Part shown: piece after piece, positions 26,416 to 34,216 of the stretch
How positions within the stretch are numbered: position 1 is the stretch's first letter
Layout: each line of letters starts with the position of its first letter
Assembly: GCA_046345315.1 (NCBI GenBank)
Contig: JBKDKA010000176.1
Coordinates: 1 to 64,000 of the forward strand
DNA: 64,000 bases
Direction of reading: 5' to 3'
DNA from: F1-80-MAGs062 sp046345315
GTDB lineage: Bacteria > Planctomycetota > Planctomycetia > Planctomycetales > Planctomycetaceae
Position numbers and translations under genes: made by a program
Notes under the pieces: model-generated
Database searches by the model: none
The model's input: the letters and a program-made list of their open reading frames with translations, nothing else
Told to the model about the DNA's origin: nothing

Positions 26416-27018
26416 CCGGATCCGGCTCAACCAGACCCCGCTGTGTTGACGGGAGGGGATCGTTTGGAGAACAGAATCCCCCGGCGAATCCGCCAATATC
26501 AAACAGAAGTTCGCGACGGACACAAAGCCTCGATACATTCGATGACCTTGACTCATGTGAGTCGTCACCGCTCTTCCTGAAGTTCGTCTGATGACACAGA
26601 ATTCATCTGGTGACCCATAAACCCATAAGACGGGTAGTTTGCGTAACAGAACTGCCGTTGACGGTTTCTGGTGATTGGATACAATCGGACGAGTTGAGGG
26701 TTGACATGGTTAAGGGGGTGTCTGCAGCTCCCGAAGAATTTCGAGTTTGCGCGGATCAAACGATTTCGTCGTCAGAATTTCGTGTCGTTGTTGATGTGGT
26801 TCCGGAAGCGGCTGTGGATGATCGCTGCCTTTCGGGTGGGTGAGCAAAGTGTGCAGAGTGATTGCTCACAGCAGGGAAACATGGTTGTGGCGGAGCCTTC
26901 GGGCAATCGTCACGGACATGGCGCAGAAGCGTCAGGGACGGCGTCCGGCAAGCCCGTCGGACGGTGAAATGCTGCTGCTTGCAGCTCATCGCTTTTTCAT
27001 CAGAACGGATTGTGATTC
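26416..27018. other. 603-bp gap with one promoter candidate
   Basis: No gene is supported. Several short plus-strand frames (for example 26610-26843 and 26701-26967) lack ribosome sites and family resemblance. A good sigma-70-like site is listed separately at 26658-26685. The palindrome CCGGATCCGG just after mnmG is too short and T-poor to call a terminator. Confidence 0.45.
26658..26685 (+). promoter_or_regulatory. sigma-70-like promoter candidate
   Basis: TTGACG at 26658-26663 and TACAAT at 26680-26685 are separated by 16 bp, close to the housekeeping consensus. It points rightward and lies about 330 bp upstream of the HTH-receiver gene, so that transcript would have a long leader or include an unannotated small RNA. 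Confidence 0.4.
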
Positions 27019-27597
27019 ATGAAGACTGTGTTCACCACCGGCGAGGCAGCAAAGATCTGCAAAGTCAGCCAGCAGACGATCATTCGGTGTTTCGACTCCG
27101 GTCAGCTGAAGGGATTTCGAGTTCCGGGATCTCGGTTCCGACGAATTCCTCGGGATATTCTCTACAAGTTCATGAAAGAGAATGGGATTCCGACGGATGC
27201 TCTGGAGAGTGGTCGCCGGAAGGCTCTGATTGTCGATGACGACGAGGAGCTGGTGGAACTGATCACCGATGCTCTGACTGCGGACGGGCGATTTGAAGTT
27301 CGGACGGCGAACAATGGCTTCGATGCCGGCATGATGGTCAAAGAATACCATCCCGATATCATTGTGCTCGACGTCATGCTGCCGGACATCAACGGTAAAG
27401 AGGTCTGTCAGCGAGTTCGGAGTGATTCGAGTCTCGACGATGTTCGGATCATCTGCATCAGCGGCATGGTCGAGGCGAATAAGATTCAGGATCTGCGAAC
27501 TGCGGGAGCGAACCATTTTCTGCAGAAACCGTTTGAGGTTGATGATCTGATCGAAAACATCTGTCGACTGCTGGATATTGAGCAATTGACTGCCTGA
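27019..27597 (+). CDS. HTH-receiver fusion response regulator
   Basis: 192 residues with an unusual domain order: an N-terminal MerR/excisionase-type DNA-binding helix-turn-helix (residues 1-55, VFTTGEAAKICKVSQQTIIR, GFRVPGSRFRRIPRDIL), then a CheY-like receiver (about 68-188). The receiver has the acidic pair in LIVDDDEEL, the phospho-acceptor Asp in IIVLDVMLPD, Ser/Thr in ICISGM, and Lys in FLQKPFEVD. Most response regulators place the DNA-binding part at the C-terminus; this reversed layout is common in planctomycetes. It is probably a transcription factor switched by phosphorylation. The histidine kinase gene at 27907 is a possible partner, but a strong terminator separates the two. Confidence 0.9.
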   Translation: MKTVFTTGEAAKICKVSQQTIIRCFDSGQLKGFRVPGSRFRRIPRDILYKFMKENGIPTDALESGRRKALIVDDDEELVELITDALTADGRFEVRTANNGFDAGMMVKEYHPDIIVLDVMLPDINGKEVCQRVRSDSSLDDVRIICISGMVEANKIQDLRTAGANHFLQKPFEVDDLIENICRLLDIEQLTA

Positions 27598-27677
27598 CAG
27601 TGCTGAAGCATCACGCCGAATTGAATTTCCAAGCCGGGTGATTGAATCACGCTGACAGAAAATCATAAATAATGAAT

Positions 27678-27716
27678 ACAGCGGTCCCGTTCACCGAACG
27701 GCCGCTGTTTTCTTTT
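27678..27716 (+). terminator. Rho-independent terminator after the HTH-receiver gene
   Basis: ACAGCGG pairs with CCGCTGT, and inside it CCGTTC pairs with GAACGG around an ACC loop. TTTTCTTTT follows. It is about 80 bp after the HTH-receiver stop codon. Confidence 0.85.
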
Positions 27717-27770
27717 CCCGAGTGACTGCTTATTTCCTGTTCCGCCCGGGAAATGAATCAGAGCGCATTT

Positions 27771-27856
27771 CAAAACCGGGACAGGCACCCTTGAAGTTGC
27801 TGAAATTGCAGGAAAACACCGCGTGCGTCGGGAGCCAGTCCCGGTTTTGAAACCAC
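27771..27856 (+). repeat. palindromic repeat, copy B
   Basis: About 86 bp. The left end is AAAACCGGGACAGGCACCC and the right end is the near-reverse complement, GGGAGCCAGTCCCGGTTTT followed by GAAACCACCTG. The core contains GAAAACACCGCG. It sits between the terminator and the histidine kinase gene. Confidence 0.88.
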
Positions 27857-27906
27857 CTGTACCAGAATCCACGAATTTACTCCGCGAGCGGAGATACCAA
27901 CACTGA

Positions 27907-29160
27907 ATGTCCCTGATGATCCGTCTTCTCAGTGCACTGAGCACTGAATCTGATTCAGAAGTTGTTTCCCGCCTGATCGCGGAAACCTGGGTTGAACTCG
28001 CGAACTGTCATGCAGCTGTCTGGATTGAACCTGCGGCTCCGGATCGCCTTCGTCTGACCATGACACTGCGAAAATCAGATGGCGCAGCGATCGTCGAATC
28101 TCGCATCGTCGAAGAGTCCTGCTCGGCTCTGTTTCACGATGAGCAGCTTCAGGAGATCGTATCGGCGGTTGCGGGGATGCCGCCGGTTCAGGTACTTTCG
28201 CGATGGTACGCAATTCGATTTCGAGGAATTCCGGGCGTTTTTCTTTATGTCCCTCCGGGCAGTACGGATGCTGATAACGAGGAGTCGCAGTCGGAAGATG
28301 CGGCTTCCATGAGGCTCAGATGGGATGCTGAAAACCATGAGTTCCTCGTTCGACTGACACTGTCCCTGCTGCAGAGCGGCAGAAGAACTGACAGTCTGCT
28401 GATCCCGGATGCTCGGCATATGGAATCCGTTGCTGAATTTGCGGCAGGAGCCGGGCACGAAATCAATAATCCGCTTGCGAGCATTATCGGGCAGACTCAG
28501 CTTCTCCTTCGTAACAGGACTTCTGTTGAGACGCGTCAGGCGCTCGAGACGATCGGAAGTCAGGCATGGCGAATCCGGGACATGATCGGCGATGCAATGC
28601 TTTTCGCTCGGCCACCGGTCAGAAACATTGCAGTGATGGATCTGGTGAAGACGGTGAGAAGCGTTACTGAATCGATCGGCGGGGAATTTTCCGCTTCAGG
28701 AATCAAAACGGAGCTCCGCTGTGCTCTCTCGGTACTGAATATTTCAGCGGATCAGTCACAGCTTTCAGTGATGGTGAGTCATCTGATCAGAAATGCCTGC
28801 GAAGCCGTACTGGCAAGGAAATCTCTCAATGAAGAAAACTTTTCCGGTCAGGTCACTGTCATTCTGAAAACGGATCGACGTGGCAAAACGGCAGAGCTCA
28901 CAGTGACTGACAACGGGGGAGGGCTGAACGATGAAAAGATCCGGCAGCACCTGTTTGATCCGTTTTTTTCAGGACGACAGGCCGGACGCGGGCTCGGATT
29001 CGGACTTTGTCTTTGCCGGCAGATCGTCGAATCTCACCATGGAATCATCATGTTCCACCAGTATTCGTCCGACAGAGCCGAGTTCTTTGTCGCAATCCCA
29101 CTGACGGAGCAGTCTTCTGAAGTTACCGGAATCGGCTGGTCGATAACGGAGTGTTTCTGA
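27907..29160 (+). CDS. sensor histidine kinase
   Basis: 417 residues, apparently cytoplasmic (no membrane segment). Residues 1-160 are a variable, GAF-like sensory region. The dimerisation/phosphoacceptor box is GAGHEINNPLASIIGQTQLL (His near residue 183). The ATPase part has the N box HLIRNACEAVL, G1 VTDNGGGLNDEKI, the F box LFDPFFSGR and G2 GRGLGFGLCLCRQIV. HEINNPL with a serine-rich follow-on is typical of NtrB/PAS-type kinases. The start ATG lacks a clear Shine-Dalgarno. The nearest regulator is the HTH-receiver gene upstream, across a terminator and repeat copy B. Confidence 0.9.
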   Translation: MSLMIRLLSALSTESDSEVVSRLIAETWVELANCHAAVWIEPAAPDRLRLTMTLRKSDGAAIVESRIVEESCSALFHDEQLQEIVSAVAGMPPVQVLSRWYAIRFRGIPGVFLYVPPGSTDADNEESQSEDAASMRLRWDAENHEFLVRLTLSLLQSGRRTDSLLIPDARHMESVAEFAAGAGHEINNPLASIIGQTQLLLRNRTSVETRQALETIGSQAWRIRDMIGDAMLFARPPVRNIAVMDLVKTVRSVTESIGGEFSASGIKTELRCALSVLNISADQSQLSVMVSHLIRNACEAVLARKSLNEENFSGQVTVILKTDRRGKTAELTVTDNGGGLNDEKIRQHLFDPFFSGRQAGRGLGFGLCLCRQIVESHHGIIMFHQYSSDRAEFFVAIPLTEQSSEVTGIGWSITECF

Positions 29161-29309
29161 TCAGGCTGCTGAAACACATTTGGCCTGGTCTTCGGAATCT
29201 GCACGGATTTCAACGGTTTTTCTTTCAACAGGATGTTCGGTTGCATCAGAATTTTCGTTTCTGACAAGAATCCTGGATGCCTTTCTGACCTCTGGAGCTC
29301 AAACCTTCC

Positions 29310-30347
29310 ATGACTCAGCAACCCCGACTGCAGGGAATTTTTACTCCGAACCTTGTTCCATATGATGAGCAGGGAGAAATCAACGAAGCGGAACTTCGTC
29401 GCTATGTCGAGTGGCTGATTGAGCGAGGTGTTCACGGTCTCTATCCCAATGGATCGACCGGCGAGTTTACTCGATTCACTCCGGAAGAACGCCGCAGAAT
29501 CCTTTCGATCATTGCCGATCAGGTTCGAGGCCGGGTGCCGATTCTGGCGGGAGCTGCTGAGGCGAACGTTCGGGAAACCATCGCTGCCTGTGAATACGCC
29601 CATTCGCTGGGAATCCGGGCTGTCGCGATTGTGGCACCTTTCTATTACAAGCTGAGCCCGAAATCAGTCTATGCTTATTTTCGCGAGATCGGGCGGAACA
29701 CACCGATTGATGTGACGCTGTACAACATTCCGATGTTTGCCAGTCCGATTGATGTTCCGACGATTCAGCGACTTTCGGAAGAGTGCGAGAAGATTGTCGC
29801 CATCAAGGATTCATCCGGCGACATACCACACATGATCCGCATGATTCAGGCAGTTCGGCCGAATCGTCCGGAATTTGGTTTTCTGACGGGGTGGGATGCC
29901 GCTCTGATGCCGATGCTGCTCATCGGAGCGGATGGTGGAACCAACGCCAGTTCGGGAGTCGTGCCGGAGCTGACAAAGAAGCTCTACGATCTTACCGTCA
30001 GTCACCAGATTGATGCCGCTCGGCAGGTGCAGTACGACCTGATTCGACTCTTTGACACGATGATCTATTCCGCGGAGTTTCCGGAAGGATTTCGCGCGGC
30101 AGTGCAGCTGCGCGGTTTCCGAATGGGGCGTGGTCGCCAGCCCTTGTCAGAAGAGCAGAGAACCGATCTCACAACACTCAGTCGGGAACTCCAGTGCATG
30201 CTCTCCGCGCATGGATTCACTGATCAGCCGGTCGGTGGATGTCCGGTTGATGACACTCCGTCTGGTCAGAAATCACCGGACGCCGCTGATGTGTCAGCGA
30301 TCGTTCAACAGGTGGTTGCCGAACTGAAGAGCCGTGGGTTGATGTGA
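29310..30347 (+). CDS. DapA/NanA-family aldolase
   Basis: 345 residues of the dihydrodipicolinate synthase/N-acetylneuraminate lyase superfamily, TIM-barrel class I aldolases acting on pyruvate-type substrates. The carboxylate-binding loop is NGSTGEF (about 47-53), the catalytic tyrosine is in TLYNIPMFASP, and the Schiff-base lysine is in IVAIKDSSGD (about residue 166). A C-terminal extension (about residues 290-345) is beyond the usual length of about 300. It ends in a helix, DVSAIVQQVVAELKSRGLM, that resembles oligomerisation or targeting tails. True DapA for lysine synthesis is usually about 295 residues, so this may be a sugar-acid aldolase; substrate is unknown. GGAG lies about 11 bases upstream of the ATG. 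Confidence 0.85.
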   Translation: MTQQPRLQGIFTPNLVPYDEQGEINEAELRRYVEWLIERGVHGLYPNGSTGEFTRFTPEERRRILSIIADQVRGRVPILAGAAEANVRETIAACEYAHSLGIRAVAIVAPFYYKLSPKSVYAYFREIGRNTPIDVTLYNIPMFASPIDVPTIQRLSEECEKIVAIKDSSGDIPHMIRMIQAVRPNRPEFGFLTGWDAALMPMLLIGADGGTNASSGVVPELTKKLYDLTVSHQIDAARQVQYDLIRLFDTMIYSAEFPEGFRAAVQLRGFRMGRGRQPLSEEQRTDLTTLSRELQCMLSAHGFTDQPVGGCPVDDTPSGQKSPDAADVSAIVQQVVAELKSRGLM

Positions 30348-30450
30348 TTCCTGCACTGTTGCACCGGCTGAGCCCCGATTCCGCACCCGACATTCGACGA
30401 TGATCTGCCGGCGTTTCTGGTGATTCGGCTGAAAGTGATTGAGAACAGCA

Positions 30451-30532
30451 GACAAAACCGGGGCTGGCTCCCAAACGCATTTGAAAACGCTGACAAAATC
30501 GCCGCAGGAAGGGTGCCTGTGCCGGTTTTGTC
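30451..30532 (-). repeat. palindromic repeat, copy C
   Basis: About 82 bp in the reverse orientation: GACAAAACCGGGGCTGGCTC at one end, GGGTGCCTGTGCCGGTTTTG at the other. The core is diverged. It lies between the aldolase gene and the helical-protein gene. Confidence 0.82.
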
Positions 30533-30667
30533 AGAGCCACTAAAAACAGCCGAATCACTGAACGACGGCAGGAATGAGTTTTCTCGGCCGGAAATGTCGC
30601 GATAATTTGTGGTGTTGAACGAATTGTTCTCAGACACTCAAATGGTCCGTGCGGGGGAGACAGCGAC

Positions 30668-31393
30668 ATGGCGAATGATGATCTGCATATTCAGTCAGGG
30701 GCTGCAGCCGCAGGTGAGCCGAATCAGGATGACCTGAAGCAGCGAGCCGATGCAGCCATTTCCGAGGTCATCGCATCCGGTGGGGACGTGAAGGAACGGG
30801 TTCGGTCCCTGGTGGTGGAATTATTCCGCGGCCGAATGACGCCGAAGGATTCGATTCAGAACGCTGCCGCCGTCGTTTTCGAAACTGCCACTGATGTTGT
30901 GCGTCGATCGGTTCCTGAGAATCCGGAGCACGTACTTCGAAGCGTCATTGATGGAGTCGCATCGGGCGTGGAGTCCATGGCTCAGGCAACAGAGTACGCA
31001 GTGAAGGAAGCGCGTGGACGCGGTGAGCGGTTTGTCGCAGAAGATCTGGACCGAGTGACGAAAGACCTCGATACACTTCGAAAGATGTTTCTCGAAACCG
31101 TGACTCATGTGACGGATCGATTCACCTCCGAATCCGGAGTTGCGGCACGCGAACTGAAAGCTCACGCAGTCCGAGCATTTGACTCTGTGCAGCCTGTGGT
31201 GACAAATTCGATTGAGGCCTTGAAACAGAATCCTGTCGGGACTGCTGCGGAAGCTGGAAACGCGACCGTCAGAGGCGGTCGTCTGCTGGCCGGTTCGCTC
31301 CTTGAAGCTGTCAGCGGTGCGCTGGCCGGGGCGGCAGAAATCCTGAAGGGAGAACCAGAGGGCAAGCAGAGCAGGGTGCCACGTGGTGAATGA
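30668..31393 (+). CDS. helical protein of unknown function, overlapping a UbiB gene
   Basis: 241 residues with no recognised domain. It is rich in Ala, Val, Glu, Asp, Arg and Ser, and heptad-like from about residue 25 to 200 (GDVKERVRSLVVELF, VLRSVIDGVASGVESMAQA, LDRVTKDLDTLRKMFLETV), suggesting amphipathic helices like those of phasins or apolipoprotein-type proteins. A weakly hydrophobic Gly/Ala segment (LLAGSLLEAVSGALAGAAEI) precedes a basic end. Its last 11 bases overlap the UbiB start, so the two genes are one unit and probably work together, perhaps at a membrane. I do not know the family with certainty. Confidence 0.75.
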   Translation: MANDDLHIQSGAAAAGEPNQDDLKQRADAAISEVIASGGDVKERVRSLVVELFRGRMTPKDSIQNAAAVVFETATDVVRRSVPENPEHVLRSVIDGVASGVESMAQATEYAVKEARGRGERFVAEDLDRVTKDLDTLRKMFLETVTHVTDRFTSESGVAARELKAHAVRAFDSVQPVVTNSIEALKQNPVGTAAEAGNATVRGGRLLAGSLLEAVSGALAGAAEILKGEPEGKQSRVPRGE

Positions 31394-33083
31394 TCCAATC
31401 GGGATCATCCGTCGAATTCGAAATACGCGGCGTGCTGCCGAAGTGCTCGGTGTGCTGGCGAAACACGGCTTTCGCCAGTTTCTGAGCGACACCGGAATCG
31501 AGCGTGTCATCGAACGCGGGCAGGAGATTCTGCTGCGCTCGAAGGCAGATGATTCTGCTGCCGTTGCAAAACCGGCTGTTGTCCGGATCCGCGAGGTGCT
31601 GGAAGAACTTGGAACCACCTTCATCAAGCTGGGCCAGGTTCTCAGTACTCGACCGGATCTTGTGCCGGTGGAACTGGCTGATGAACTTCGGCGTCTTCAG
31701 TCGGACTGTCCTCGTGTTCCGTTCTCAGAGATTCGTGAGCGTCTGCAGGAGGAGTTTGGCGATCAGCTGGACGTTTTGTTTCGCTCCATTGAAACTGAAC
31801 CGATTGCGGCGGCGTCGATCGCGCAGGTCCATGGTGCCGTACTTCCCGATGGTTCTCAGGTCGTTCTGAAGATCGTTCGGCCGGGTGCGGAACAGCTGAT
31901 TGAAGCTGACATGGACATTCTGATGGAGTTCGCTCGGCTCACCGAGCGGTACTTCAGTGAGCTCGGATTCAGTCCCACGGAAACCGTGCGAGAATTTCAG
32001 CGGGAACTGGCTCGAGAAGTGGATCTCCTGCATGAAGGTCGAGCGACAGATCGATTTCGAAAATACTTTCGGGACGACCCGGGGATTCGTTTTCCGCGCG
32101 TTTACTGGCAGCAGACAACTCGTTGCGTTCTGACGCTCGAACGAATTCAGGGAACTGTCCTGTCGGAGCTCAGACCGGAAACTCTGACGGCTGCTGAGCG
32201 AATGCAGATTGTGTCTCGCGGCACGGAGGCGGTCTTTCGACAGTGTCTGGAACACGGTTTTTTTCATGCGGATCCGCATCCGGGGAACATCTTCGTTCTG
32301 CCTGACGGTGCCATCTGTTTCATTGACTGCGGATTGACGGGGCGTCTTGATCGGCAGACGATGTATCATCTGGCATCGCTGGTGATGTCGGTCATTACAT
32401 CGGATCTTGATGTCGTCATTGAAGCCACGATTGCGCTCTCCGATGCTGATGCCGGACTGAAATTTGATCGTTCATTTCGGCGTGATGCCTGGAACTTCAT
32501 GGCACGATTCGATGCATCATCGATCGAGTCTCTTGACGTCGCCGGACTGCTGGATGACTTTTTCAAGCTGCTGCGACGGCATCGAATTCGTTGTCCTGCC
32601 GATATTGTGTTTCTGATCAAGGCAATCACCACGATTCAGGGCGTCGGGCAGAACATCTGTCCGGAGTTCGATCTGATTGCTCACGTGCGGCCTCATATGG
32701 AGAGGCTGATTCGAGAACGCTACGGCGCTGCCGCAGCCGGTGAACGTCTCAGGAACGGTGTGCTCAGATATCTTTCTCTTCTGGAAGATCTGCCGGATGA
32801 ACTGAGAGATGTTCTGGATCAGCTTCGGCGTCGTGAATTCAGCGTCAATCTGAAACATCAGGGGCTGGAACGCCTGAATGACGACACGATTGAACATGCG
32901 AGCGGAACGATTGCTGTCGGTCTCGTGATTGCCGGATTGCTGGTCAGTTCATCGGTGCTCATCCTTGCAGAACGTGGCGTTGAGGGAGTGTCCCTGCTGC
33001 GTGGTCTGGGAGTCGGCGGCATCATTCTCGCGATGCTGCTTGCCGTCACGCTCCCGATTCGCTGGATTCGAAGACGCAGATAG
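31383..33083 (+). CDS. UbiB/ABC1 (AarF) family atypical kinase
   Basis: 566 residues. ABC1/UbiB proteins are membrane-associated, kinase-like ATPases tied to isoprenoid-quinone synthesis. The hallmark KxGQ motif appears as TTFIKLGQVLSTRPDLVP (about 78-95). An Ala-rich loop follows (AAASIAQVHGAVLPDG), then VVLKIVRPGAE, the catalytic-type loop FFHADPHPGNIFVLPDG and metal-binding IDCGLTGRLD. Two C-terminal membrane helices (about 508-560: VGLVIAGLLVSSSVLIL and GGIILAMLLAVTLPI) anchor it. The GTG at 31383 is chosen for the overlap with the preceding gene (translational coupling). No ubiquinone or menaquinone genes lie nearby. Confidence 0.92.
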   Translation: MVNDPIGIIRRIRNTRRAAEVLGVLAKHGFRQFLSDTGIERVIERGQEILLRSKADDSAAVAKPAVVRIREVLEELGTTFIKLGQVLSTRPDLVPVELADELRRLQSDCPRVPFSEIRERLQEEFGDQLDVLFRSIETEPIAAASIAQVHGAVLPDGSQVVLKIVRPGAEQLIEADMDILMEFARLTERYFSELGFSPTETVREFQRELAREVDLLHEGRATDRFRKYFRDDPGIRFPRVYWQQTTRCVLTLERIQGTVLSELRPETLTAAERMQIVSRGTEAVFRQCLEHGFFHADPHPGNIFVLPDGAICFIDCGLTGRLDRQTMYHLASLVMSVITSDLDVVIEATIALSDADAGLKFDRSFRRDAWNFMARFDASSIESLDVAGLLDDFFKLLRRHRIRCPADIVFLIKAITTIQGVGQNICPEFDLIAHVRPHMERLIRERYGAAAAGERLRNGVLRYLSLLEDLPDELRDVLDQLRRREFSVNLKHQGLERLNDDTIEHASGTIAVGLVIAGLLVSSSVLILAERGVEGVSLLRGLGVGGIILAMLLAVTLPIRWIRRRR

Positions 33084-33154
33084 CGGCTGTTGCTGTTCCT
33101 GCTGATTCTCAGCGTCTGTGATTGAAGATACTGCGATGGAACAGATGGCTCCGA

Positions 33155-34120
33155 TCAGGCGGGAACGCAGCTGATGATGTAAACGCCGCACAACATTGCA
33201 GCGAGGCAGCAGGCTTTCAGCGCGAAGTTTTTCTCTTTCAGAAAAATCGTTCCGGCGAGAAACGGGATGATAATCGATGTGCGTCTCATCGGTGAAACCA
33301 CAGAGATCATGGCTTCCGGGTCACGAATGGCAGAGAAGTACAGGAAATCAGACACCAGCAGAAGAATCGGAATCATCAGAATGGACCAGCGCCAGACAAA
33401 CCGGTCTTCCGATTTTCGACGGAAGTACCAGTGGATGTTGAGCGGCAGCATGACTCCAACGAGATAAACGGAGAACCATGCCTGGACGGCCGCGGCAGAG
33501 ATATTGGCACTCTGCAGAAGGTACTTGTCGTAGAGAGCGCTCAGCGAACCCAGCAGCGTCGCCGCGATCATGCAGACAACCCAGCGGTTCTGATGAAAGA
33601 TGATTCCTTCTCGCCGACCCGCACTGGAGAACGCTCTGAACGCCAGCATAATCACCAGAATTCCCAACCACTGAGTCATCGTCGGACTTTCCTTCATCCA
33701 GACGGTGGCCACGAGAACAGTCCAGAACGGGCTGCTGGCTCGGATCGGTGCTGCGATGGAAAGCGGAAGGTGCTTCATTCCGAAGAGTGCAAATATCCAG
33801 GACGTCCCGGCGATCACCGCTTTCAGGGCCAGCAGCAGATGTTCTTTCTGAGTGAGTGGTTCGACGCTCAGGAAGGACAGACGTGAACTCCGCAGGTTGT
33901 CGGGAAAAGACAGCGACATCACGATGAACGGGATCCAGATGAGCGCTGATGTGATGACGTTGACGAGGAGCACCGGAGGAACCGCGTTGTCGCGGGAGGC
34001 CGTTTTCTTGGCGATGTCGTAGAACCCAAGAAAGACCGCCGAGCCGAGAGTGAGATATTCCCAGGAGATGAATCGGATGACGTTATGCCCCTCGTCGGCT
34101 TTGGTGAATGATTGCTGCAG
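33155..34120 (-). CDS. EamA-type transporter whose start abuts a repeat element
   Basis: A membrane protein of the drug/metabolite transporter (EamA) class with about ten hydrophobic segments (for example LGILVIMLAFRAF, MIPILLLVSDFLYF, AMLCGVYIISC). The first GTG (33973) would drop the first helix. In-frame translation continues upstream through LTLGSAVFLGFYDIAKK and SRDNAVPPVLLV, which fit the family's N-terminus. The frame has no ATG, GTG or TTG before a stop inside repeat copy D. The first possible codon is a CTG at 34120, giving 321 residues. The natural start was probably lost or replaced when the repeat inserted, so translation may be weak or begin at a non-standard codon. The substrate is unknown. 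Confidence 0.65.
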   Translation of the reverse strand: MQQSFTKADEGHNVIRFISWEYLTLGSAVFLGFYDIAKKTASRDNAVPPVLLVNVITSALIWIPFIVMSLSFPDNLRSSRLSFLSVEPLTQKEHLLLALKAVIAGTSWIFALFGMKHLPLSIAAPIRASSPFWTVLVATVWMKESPTMTQWLGILVIMLAFRAFSSAGRREGIIFHQNRWVVCMIAATLLGSLSALYDKYLLQSANISAAAVQAWFSVYLVGVMLPLNIHWYFRRKSEDRFVWRWSILMIPILLLVSDFLYFSAIRDPEAMISVVSPMRRTSIIIPFLAGTIFLKEKNFALKACCLAAMLCGVYIISCVPA

Positions 34121-34210
34121 GTGGTTTCAAAACCGGGACTGGCTCCCGACGGACGCGGTGTTTTCATGCAGATTCAGCAACTGCAGGGGTGGCTGTTCCG
34201 GTACTTGAAA
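34121..34210 (-). repeat. palindromic repeat, copy D
   Basis: About 90 bp in reverse orientation, very close to copy B at its EamA-side end (CAGGTGGTTTCAAAACC is shared exactly as reverse complement). The other arm is damaged (GTTCCGGTACTTGAAA). It fills the whole space between the EamA gene and the lipoprotein-hydrolase stop codon. Confidence 0.85.
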
Positions 34211-34216
34211 TACGTT

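Noticed and set aside
26610..26967. short plus-strand frames upstream of the HTH-receiver gene
   Set aside because: No ribosome site and no family; the two frames overlap each other in different phases.
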